From Cyathus striatus (Eukaryota > Basidiomycota > Agaricomycetes > Agaricales > Nidulariaceae): a stretch of DNA of 64,000 bases. Within the stretch, counting starts at the first letter, position 1, and the number at the start of each line of letters is the position of its first letter. Under the pieces are notes generated by a model. That model was not told the origin of the DNA. It worked only from the letters and a program-made list of their open reading frames with translations, and did no database searches. Of the stretch, positions 56,192-64,000 are shown one piece after another. The DNA lies in contig JAOVFP010000008.1 of assembly GCA_025738555.1 (NCBI GenBank), positions 2,604,001 through 2,668,000 on the forward strand. Direction: 5' to 3'. The translations under genes were made by a program, and so were the position numbers.

Positions 56192-56935
56192 TCGATAGAG
56201 AGGACTAGTAGGTTTTGATTCAGGAAGGGGACGCACTTTTGTGTCAGTATATTTTCATAATGTAATTAACTACAATATATATCTTGAGTGTGAACACAAC
56301 AGTAAAATGCCTTGAGTAATATACAATTCCATTCCCTTTCGTATCCATATTACCAAGTTATACAATAAGATACTTATACAATAATAGATAGTATACAACT
56401 CTACTCCCCACTTATCCGTATTACCAAGATATACAACAAGATATATGTACATTAAACGATGGTCTACAAACTATATTATACTACAGATTATCTTCAAAGC
56501 CGATCACAATCATTGTTGAAGTCCATTCGACGGTATCCCGAACTGCCCCATTTCGCTCCACCGTTCTTGTAATAACGCTCCCGGGTACGCGAATAAATAT
56601 GCATCGTCGCTATAGCTTTTCCATTGTGTCTGAATCCCCGGAGCGTAAAGTGTTGCTGCGTGTCCGAATCACTGACATGGAATGGTGCCCTGAAGCACCA
56701 GGATTTAGAGCAAACACGAATGAGCAACGAAAGACTTACAACAGGACCCAGTGTTGTATATTTCGTCGACCCCCCCGCCACATATTTCGATACACTGCGT
56801 GTCGTGCAGCTGCCCCTGCTTCCATTCGTTCGCGGCGGGTCATACGATTGCCTACTGGACGGTAGACGAGAATGGGCTATTACACACATTAATTACATGA
56901 GATCGTAATGGAAAAGAGAAAAAACATATGGCCAT
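56192..56935. other. No gene assigned; overlapping open frames on both strands
   Basis: Between 56494 and 56908 open frames of 88-131 codons exist on both strands (minus 56889-56494; plus 56624-56908). Neither resembles a known family, and both depend on the same GC-rich patch, so I cannot tell which, if any, is real. Confidence 0.3.
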
Positions 56936-56939
56936 TACG

Positions 56940-57400
56940 TTGCTGGTTGGGACTAAAAGAAAACAGTTGTGAGAACAGCAAATAGCGACAAATAGATAAA
57001 ACTTACCAGTGCTAAACAAGTTATGAGGTTAGGAAGGACGAGAGTGCGAAGTGGATAGGGATTAGTGCAAACTGTTCGTTGTGAGAATAACAAATAGTGA
57101 TGAAAAGCCAAAACTTACCAATACTAAGAATGCTGTAAGATCACAATAGACAAAATAGACAAACAAAAATTTGATAGGGATGAGTGCGAAGTGTTATGCT
57201 GTAGGGTGGAATAATTGCAGAAAAAGAAGTGCAGAAACAAAACGATAATCAAACTTACGAAGATCTGTTAACAACAAGAGAAAGTAAGTAATGCAGCACT
57301 ATTGTCCATACCAACCGTTTTTCTTTGCAAGCTAACAACGTATAGAGGTTATGAGAGAACATATTAAAAATATAGATTAAACTTACTGATACGAAAGACA
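56940..57400 (-). repeat. Degenerate tandem repeat with splice-donor-like GTAAGTTT words on the minus strand
   Basis: AAACTTAC occurs at about 57000, 57113, 57252 and 57382, each read as GTAAGTTT on the minus strand. Neighbouring units share GTTGTGAGAA..CAAATAG and GATAGGGATKAGTGC blocks, with a period near 110-140 bases. This is either a decayed tandem array or a series of micro-exons of an unrecognised minus-strand gene. Confidence 0.45.
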
Positions 57401-58000
57401 GTTCCAGGTCAGGACTAGCAAGAAAGAGGAGGTATCACGAAGAGCATAATGACAAGCGTATAGAATTGGTTTATAGGGTCTTGTAAATAATAAAGAGTTG
57501 CTTGGATTTCAAAACGTTCAAAATGAAGTGGAATATTAGTTAACTTGGACGGTACCTCCTTAGTTATTCTTGAGACCTGGAATTCCGAATTACTGAGCCA
57601 TTTACTTCACTTATATCTTTCGAGTGCAAGCCAAGTGACCAATCTTTCTTGCTTATTTCTTGTATGATGAAGAGGACAAAGTCGTATATTCAGGAAGGGG
57701 ACCTGCAGCAGAGAGCTGATGAATCTCGTCGTCACCTATTATGCTTGACAGGCCTTCGTTCTTTATCGCATTCCCACTAGCGCATTCCACCCTTCCGCAT
57801 GTGATTGGAGAAATTAAATTTGAGAATAGTAGTTATAATTCCGCAAAATACATCAAACATGTATCTAAATGAGCTTGAGTTAGGGTAAATCTAAATGAAT
57901 TCTGGGTAGTGCACTTTGCCGCTTGCTGGCCACAATGAAAAATGTATCTGAACCATTGAACAACGTAACCTGTATACTACGTACTTGTAAAAATCAAAAT
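57401..58000. other. No gene recognised
   Basis: Mixed sequence. The phrase ATTCAGGAAGGGGAC near 57690 also occurs near 56220, a small shared block of unknown meaning. Confidence 0.45.
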
Positions 58001-58004
58001 AAGT

Positions 58005-58310
58005 AAAAGTCGAGTGTCTTCAAGTTCCTCGAGTGGAGTTAAGTTCCTCGCTTATTTTTTCGAGTGAAAGTTAAGTTCCATCGAGTGGAGTTGAGTTCCT
58101 CGCTTATATTTTTTTCGAGTGTCAGTCGAGTGGAGTTAAGTTCCTCGCTTACACTAAATTCGAGTGGAAGGTAAGTTACCATCGAGTTACCTTCGAGTGG
58201 AAAATGCCACTCGACTCCACTCGAATTTGAGTCGAGTTCCATTCGAGTTCCACTTAAGTTCCAGTCGAGTGTCTAACTTAAGTTCCTCAAGTTCCATAAC
58301 AAACAACCCA
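58005..58310. repeat. CGAGTT-type minisatellite
   Basis: Repeats of CGAGTGGAGTTAAGTTCC and TCGAGTGTCAGTCGAG-like words, related to 38795-39233 and 50045-50370. Any open frame through it is an artefact of the repeat. Confidence 0.8.
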
Positions 58311-58990
58311 TACTTTATGATTGTGCTCATTGTTGTCGTGATCCCTTACCTCGTTGTTTCCTACACCCACCCCTGCCGCCGCGGATGTGTAAAAATAGCG
58401 CCATCACATCATCCATCAAATCCCCGATCATTCCACTTGCTTCTGATGTATTGATGGTGATCGCGTCGCACTTCTTCCATCATCGTGCTCAACAGTGAGC
58501 ACATATTTTGTGCATTCTTCTCTCAGTTTTTCGATTTTTCCTATGATTTTTTTTGTATAATATGGAGTTAGTTATTTTGTATGCAATATAACATCTTAGT
58601 TGTATAAATATCATGTACTGTGCTTATAGAAAATATTACATGAACAATAATAATTTCAGCTTTTCATACTATTTCATAGGTAGTTTAGCTGTACTGTCAA
58701 AGCATTTAATATATATTCATATTCACAAAAGAAATTGAGAGAAATCGCCCAAGAACTCAACCAGAAATGAAAATAATGGGTGCTCACTGTTTATGACGAT
58801 GACGAGGCACATGAACGCGATCAAACGCGCCGCGGAAAACAATGTGCGGCACTCATTGATCAATTTGATGGACAGATGAAGTTAATGATCAACATTCAGG
58901 GGCGTGGGAAATAATGAGTGCGGAGGCGCAATAGTGAGCAAGCACCAATCTAGCAACCCATAGCAGTGTTGGAATGTCTGTCATATACCA
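58311..58990. other. No gene recognised
   Basis: AT-rich sequence between two parts of the CGAGTT-type repeats; possibly the interior of one such element. Confidence 0.4.
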
Positions 58991-58994
58991 TACA

Positions 58995-59100
58995 TTTTAC
59001 ATTTTTCGAGTTACAGGTGAGTTCCGAAGTCGAGTTCTAGTCGAGTTCCGATCGAGTTCCATTCGAGTTACCGGTAACTCGAAAAGTTGACGGCCCCGTC
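58995..59100. repeat. Palindromic end of a CGAGTT-type element
   Basis: Contains CGAGTTACCGGTAACTCG, a perfect palindrome, followed by AAAAGTTGACGGCCCC. The 39200-39233 end has the same arrangement with ATCGGTAACTAGAAAAGTTG and ACAGCCCCT. This is probably a shared terminal structure. Confidence 0.65.
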
Positions 59101-61748
59101 GGCCAGTACTGCTTGTCATTCAGTTGCTCACAGTCCCACCGAACCACTTGTTCCTCCACTCTATCCACGCCATCTCTGGTTTTCTGCACCTCCAAGGAGG
59201 TTGATTCGGGGCTGTCATTGTGCCAGTGGCTAGTAACCCTCCTTAAATTCAAAGAGAATCGAGCGATAATTCTTATGTGCTTATCGACTCTATTTAAGGT
59301 GGCAGTAGCAGCGAGTTTGATAGCATGCGTAGTATAGGTTGTGATAATAAAGTCACAGAGGTAGGCCCGGGGAAGAAGTTGATGAAGTAACCATTTCAGA
59401 TTGCAGAAGAGATCCAGTGGGCAGTGGTAAGGGTTGTCCTCAACTTCTCAGAGTGTACTGCGAACAATGGCAGTAAGAAATCTAGTAAGAGGCCACAGTA
59501 AGCTTCACCGTGTCAAAAGAACGACTAGCTCGAGCTGCGAATAGCCAAGTAAAATCCAGATGATGCTGAAATATATCGATAGTTTGAGTATCAAATATTC
59601 AAGACTACCCCCGTAAGATTCTTTAAGGGAATCCTTGAAACATAAGTAGCTGAGACTCGGATAATCTCGTGCAATTAATAGCCTTAGGATAGTTCAGCTC
59701 GTGGTATGCCACTGCACAGAAAGATGTAAAAAACGTACTAGAAAGTAGATGTTGGTGTTGGAAGACTTGTCCCCACTGTTCATACGTTCCACATCGCCGT
59801 TCTTGTAACACTACACTTTACAGCAGCCCCCCGGAAACAATCCAGAATTCCAGTGGCATCTATCGTGACTCCTCAAAGCGATCCGTAAACAATGTATAAC
59901 AAATAGGATTCCGGGGTCGTAGAACCATAATACTAACAACTTCAAAAGGAGGTATCATGTGAGCCCTGTACGGTGTTGCCGGAATGTTGCGGAACCTTCT
60001 TCTGCCCTACATTGGCCTACACCGCCGCAATTCCACAAGAAAAAGAACATGTGGAGCAGCAACTCTTGACATTTTTTAAGATATCACACTATCACACTAG
60101 TAGCCGGCGCTATTTCGCCACGAAAATCTGGATGTATGTTTCTGATACTGTTCGGAATAGATCAAGAACTAACAGCAAATTCAAGCAGTTCATGTGTATG
60201 TATCGTGTTTAAATAACCAATGTGAACTTCCGGCGCGGCTTTGTAGAGACCACAAAATAACATTACATCGATTGATAAATTAGTAGTTATAAGACGCGAT
60301 GTACTAAGACACGGGGCGGCGGTGGTGGCATTGGCTTGTCATTGGAGTGGCCGCTAAACGGATTGTGGCCCTAAACTGCCACAATTGGCCACAAACCTGT
60401 GATCGCAGCGCAGCATAAGTATGATGCAATCAAGATGAATGCTTTGAAAAAAGGTGAAAAAAAAGACGGACATCTCGGGCATCGCCGTGGACCCAGCATG
60501 TGATTCGGAGAGTAATCTCACCCCCATTGTATGTACTCAGTTATTTCCATATCGCTGACAAAGATGAGTAGGATTTCATAAAGCTCTTTATTATAGAGAT
60601 TAACCAAGAGTAAGAGATGAGCATTAAGATGTAAGAAAGTGAAGACTAAGAAGGGATCACCTTCCAAAACAGGATTCATATTTGGATCGTATGTAAGCTA
60701 GTGATTGGTGAAATCTTCTCGCCACGTCACCTCTTAGTGCTACCTCCTCCTACAACCTATCCTCCTCCTACCTTCCACTTCTCAAAAAATAATCTAAAAC
60801 TGGAATAGACCAACAATTAATATGAAATCTTTGCCTTTTCTATTAAAATGTTAGACCTGCCCAACCCAGGAACATGCAACCGCTTTCGTCAAAGTGCAGA
60901 GGATACTGCAGAAACTTACCTTCATGTTCACGGTCATTCTAAGGGCAACTCATCTTAGGGAATCAATAGACTATATCTCAGGATTCAACTCTGCGCATCC
61001 TCTGGGTCGTTTTCTTTGTTGGCATGCTTAGAGGAATTTTGTCACATTCTTGTTGCTTCTCATGGACTGCATGATACTGTCTTATCTGGCTCTGCTAAGA
61101 CCATCCTTATGTTTTCTCTATTGGAGGAGAGCGGTGGAGGCGCTCTCTTCCGAATGTTGTACTAGAAGGACCATACTCAGTGACAGTGTAGACTTTTTCA
61201 GGCTGGCTGTGATAGGCTGTGATCCTTCCACATTGTTCTTGAGCCTCGAGGCGGTAGCCCCATATCTATCAATCATGATCCTATGGACCCTCTCTGCGCG
61301 CACGCCCAAAAAGGGATTTGCGCCCCTACGGCATTTTCCAGCGATCTTACTCTGTAGACACGGTCTTATGGGATCTAGGAAAGGTAGAAATGATAACTCT
61401 GGTTTATCTGCGTGTATTGAAGGCGTATGGCTAAGAATACGAAAGTCTGGTGAAAAGTCTAAGCCTGAAAATGCACCTCATCGCTTGGCCTGGCAACACC
61501 CCAACGAAATAAGTAACTCAACTTCAAAGAAAAGTCAAAGCTTCCCCTTGTAAGACATTTACCCTAATCACTCCACCTATTGACTTCTCCATTGTATGCA
61601 CATGCTGCTGTCCGAGAATTCAGCATCTTTTGTCGCGACATTGTGCGCGTCTCTCCGAGCAGACATTGGCAACAAATAGCTGAATTAATGTTTGCAAACG
61701 AAGGAGGTGCACAACACACACGCTCACTGAGCAAGTACTTCAACCATT

Positions 61749-61754
61749 TATAAA
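61749..61754 (+). promoter_or_regulatory. TATA box of HMG gene 2
   Basis: TATAAA followed by GTGAGTCAGG, then AAACCAAGTTTCTCAC, 117 bases before the ATG at 61871. The same order occurs upstream of the paralogues at 26462 and, with CATAAA, 63785. Confidence 0.7.
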
Positions 61755-61870
61755 GTGAGTCAGGCCAAACCAAGTTTCTCACTGTTCCTTTCCTCCCCTC
61801 TGTCCTTCATCCTCCTCCCTCGCCCATCCTCTTCTTCAACCCGCTCTCCTCATCCACTTTGAAATCAACG

Positions 61871-63327
61871 ATGAATCCGACACCTTCCAACCCCGCGATG
61901 TCCATTGCCACAGAAGAAACAGAATACATCAAGAGGCCTTCAAATAAGTGGCTTCTATTTCGCTCTTGCAGGGCTCGGGAGATAATAAAGGAGTTTGAGG
62001 AGGAGAGTCTGACGATTACCCAACAGACATTGTCGAGCATGCTGTCAGCGGAGTGGAAAGCGCTACAAAACCATGTAAGGGCATGGTGGGCCCACCAGGC
62101 GGCTGAGAAGGCTCGCGAGCATAAACTCAAGTACCCGCGATACAAATATCAACCGGGAAAAAAAGGCAGGAAGAAGACGAAGAAAGCGTCTCGTGGCAAA
62201 AATATGCCACCTGCCAGCCCAGTACTATTGAACTGTACACCCACCACTGAGTACTCGAAGCCATTCGATATCCTATGGGATCACTACGTCCACCTTGCGC
62301 CTGTCAAGCCACTCGAACTCTCAATCGCCAAAAATTTGCCAGAGGCCACCCAAGCTTCGAATTCGACGAGTATTTCTGGTCAATCTGACAACGTCCAGGC
62401 GTCGCGAAACCAGGTACGCTGACAACTAATGAATTTAAATATCCTTTATATTGACTACCATCTCATACGATACCAGAACCAGGACCACTTCACTTCTGCT
62501 GGCGTGGCCGATACCACTGAGCCCGCTGCGTCCCAGTTAAACTGGCAGCTTGTTCCATCTGGACAATGGATAGCTCCTGGCCAGTCATTAATCAATGTCG
62601 ATGCCACCAATGTTTTGGAAGCCCCCACCCAGTCTGAGCCTGCCGCTTACGAGGTAAGCCACCTACAGGTAGAGCATCTATGTATTATGTATGCTGATTT
62701 TCACCGCATACCCTTTCTAGTATTCGGCACCAACCCCCGCACAGGAATCCACTTCATCTTGGAAAGGTGCTAATATTCATGAGACATTTGAAGACTTCAA
62801 TCGTAATTCGAGCGATGCTACATATGCCCCTACAGTCTTTCCTAGTGCCAGCAGCGGTCCCATATACCAGGTAAGATTTCTACTAATACATTTAAATCAT
62901 TTTTATAATAAGTATCATTAAGGATATTGGAGCCAAGTTCGTACCTCCCGCCACTGTGCGTCCTCAAGATCTTCACGCAGTTGGAGAATACTCATTGTTC
63001 AGCTATGGATTGAATATCGCCCCTCAAGATGGTTATGACGTAACCGTGGGCGAGCTTACAGGCAACACGGCCTCAGGATTTCAAGGGTATGCTAACGTAC
63101 ATTCGTTTATGGGTGACATGCAATACTTCGGGTCTAGCACATCCGTTGACAATTTGCCCAGCTTTGACGAGTGCTTGTCAATGTCGCACCAGTACGCTAG
63201 CCATGGTGCCGAGTCGTCGCAGGCAGCAACTTATGGCCAAGGTTTCTCTTCATCTCAGCCATGGGGGGATTGGGGGGATATGCCCTCTTTCGGATATGGG
63301 TCGTACAACGGAGCGCCTTCTTCCTAG
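61871..63327 (+). CDS. HMG-box DNA-binding protein 2 (MATA/SOX-like tail)
   Basis: Exons 61871-62413, 62477-62653, 62721-62870, 62923-63327 join into 424 codons; introns are 63, 67, 52 bp at the same places as in the paralogue at 26462. The HMG box spans about residues 20-98: IKRPSNKWLLFRSCRAREI, then SAEWKALQNHVRAWW, and the tail KYPRYKYQPGKK followed by KGRKKTKK. It is closer to the classical box than paralogue 1 (KRPxNKWLLFR and KYPxYKYxP are near consensus). The rest is rich in Ser, Gln, Thr and Pro with a conserved SSSQPWGD near the end. The start at 61871 is the first ATG after the TATA box. Expected to be a nuclear DNA-binding regulator; targets unknown. Confidence 0.87.
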
Positions 63328-63350
63328 AGTTAGCCATTGAATGATGGTTC

Positions 63351-63784
63351 AACTCTCGATATCTCGGACACTGTTTTTTGTAGTTTATGTGATGTACTCT
63401 TCTCGTTATCTCTTCTCGTTATCATTCGCATTTGAACTTGCTATCGATTTGCTCTGCCTGTTATTATTCTATTCATCTTGTATTTTGTTTCATTGGTCTC
63501 ATGCATGTACAGTACCTACAATATCGTACATATGATAAATCGAACTTTCAATCGAGATTGTTTATTCTAACCGTTTTCTCATAACGATTCAGCGCTTTTG
63601 ATTCGCTTGGTTTTTGAAAGTTTCCAAACGAAGTAGGTAAGGAAAACATACGCCCACTGGTTCAACACAACCATACATAAAACGAGTAAAGCTAAACCAA
63701 GTTTCTCACTCCCTTCCTCCACTCTGTCCTTCATTCTCGTCCCTTGTCTATCTTAATCTCCCTACTTTTCTCACCAATTATAAC
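63351..63784. promoter_or_regulatory. Spacer and promoter of HMG paralogue 3
   Basis: After the end of gene 2 the promoter-like sequence repeats: CATAAA at 63676-63681, then AAACCAAGTTTCTCACTCCC and the pyrimidine-rich leader shared with genes 1 and 2. Confidence 0.55.
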
Positions 63785-64000
63785 ATGGCTCGCCGTTCCC
63801 GAATAGAGGGAAATTTTCTACACATCTTATACCCCGACTACGCCTACCAGCCTAGGAAGAGAGAGAAGAAAATGAAGTACAAAACGAAGAAAGCCTCCAC
63901 TGGCGATAGGTCGCCAGTTCACCATGACATCCCATTCATCTCATCTCCAGCACAACCCAACCAAATATCCGCATCTACCTCTGGAAATGAGTTGGTGTGT
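63785..64000 (+). CDS. HMG paralogue 3, box mostly deleted, cut by window end
   Basis: From the ATG at 63785 the frame is open to the window end (72 codons). Residues 16-26 read YPDYAYQPRKR and continue KKMKYKTKKAS, matching the tail and basic stretch of paralogue 2 (YPRYKYQPGKK..TKKAS). The three helices of the HMG box that should precede it are missing: only about 15 residues (MARRSRIEGNFLHIL) stand before the tail. The promoter is of the family type. So this copy has lost the DNA-bending fold but kept the basic region. GTGTGT at the window end may start an intron. Confidence 0.7.
   Translation, partial: MARRSRIEGNFLHILYPDYAYQPRKREKKMKYKTKKASTGDRSPVHHDIPFISSPAQPNQISASTSGNELVC

Larger units (their letters stand above)
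59330..63350 (+). repeat. Segmental duplication, copy 2 (contains HMG gene 2)
   Basis: Collinear with 23930-28090 over about 4 kb, including non-coding anchors and the HMG gene. The copies are clearly diverged (many substitutions and indels in spacers), so the duplication is not recent, yet both HMG genes stay open. Confidence 0.85.

Noticed and set aside
56494..56908. A gene in the overlapping plus and minus frames
   Set aside because: Both strands are open over the same GC-rich patch and neither product is recognisable, so no strand can be chosen.
1..64000. CRISPR arrays, operons, rRNA genes
   Set aside because: The tandem repeats seen are minisatellites without constant spacer structure, and the gene structure is eukaryotic throughout.

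Overview
The window looks like nuclear DNA of an Agaricomycete-type basidiomycete. The genes that can be built have many short GT-AG introns (about 47-70 bp). The protein families are typical of that group: DUF6533-type and related seven-helix membrane proteins, a class II heme peroxidase, HMG-box proteins with a SOX/MATA-type tail, and an Spt5-like paralogue. Nothing bacterial (operons, CRISPR, rRNA) is seen. All calls rest on reading the sequence by eye.

Layout. 1-6.9 kb: dispersed repeats, a decayed membrane-protein gene (3.16-4.42 kb) and a Tc1/mariner remnant. 7.0-8.63 kb: an intact 11-exon membrane-protein gene. 9.06-9.41 kb: a long purine tract. 11-21.6 kb: repeat families B and C, a 13-exon DUF6533 gene on the minus strand with one frameshift, and three TIR elements, one inserted in a family C repeat and two sharing the target site ATCATAAC. 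21.8-23.4 kb: an HMG-gene exon relic and repeat A. 23.9-28.1 kb: a segment carrying an intact HMG-box gene. 29.3-30.0 kb: a small secreted-protein gene. 30.2-32.0 kb: repeat A. 32.1-36.4 kb: a kinase-like relic, an intact membrane-protein gene and, divergently, a damaged class II peroxidase. 39.6-48.35 kb: a large Mutator-like transposase gene fused to a ubiquitin-protease-like domain and a PHD finger. 49-51.2 kb: a LINE fragment, minisatellites and tRNA-like repeats. 51.6-55.8 kb: an Spt5-like pseudogene split by a solo LTR. 55.9-59.3 kb: a second LINE fragment and repeats. 59.3-63.35 kb: a diverged second copy of the 23.9-28.1 kb segment with a second HMG gene. 63.79-64 kb: the start of a third HMG paralogue that has lost its box.

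Overall this is an accessory, transposon-rich region where local families (HMG, membrane proteins) have multiplied and decayed. Most in-frame stops found in the decayed genes are TGA, and they sit mainly where arginine fits. Together with CpG-to-TpG/CpA differences between repeat copies, this points to methylation-linked C-to-T decay. The most unusual item is the composite transposase at 39.6-48.35 kb: zinc finger, DDE transposase, deubiquitinase-like domain and PHD finger in one reading chain.
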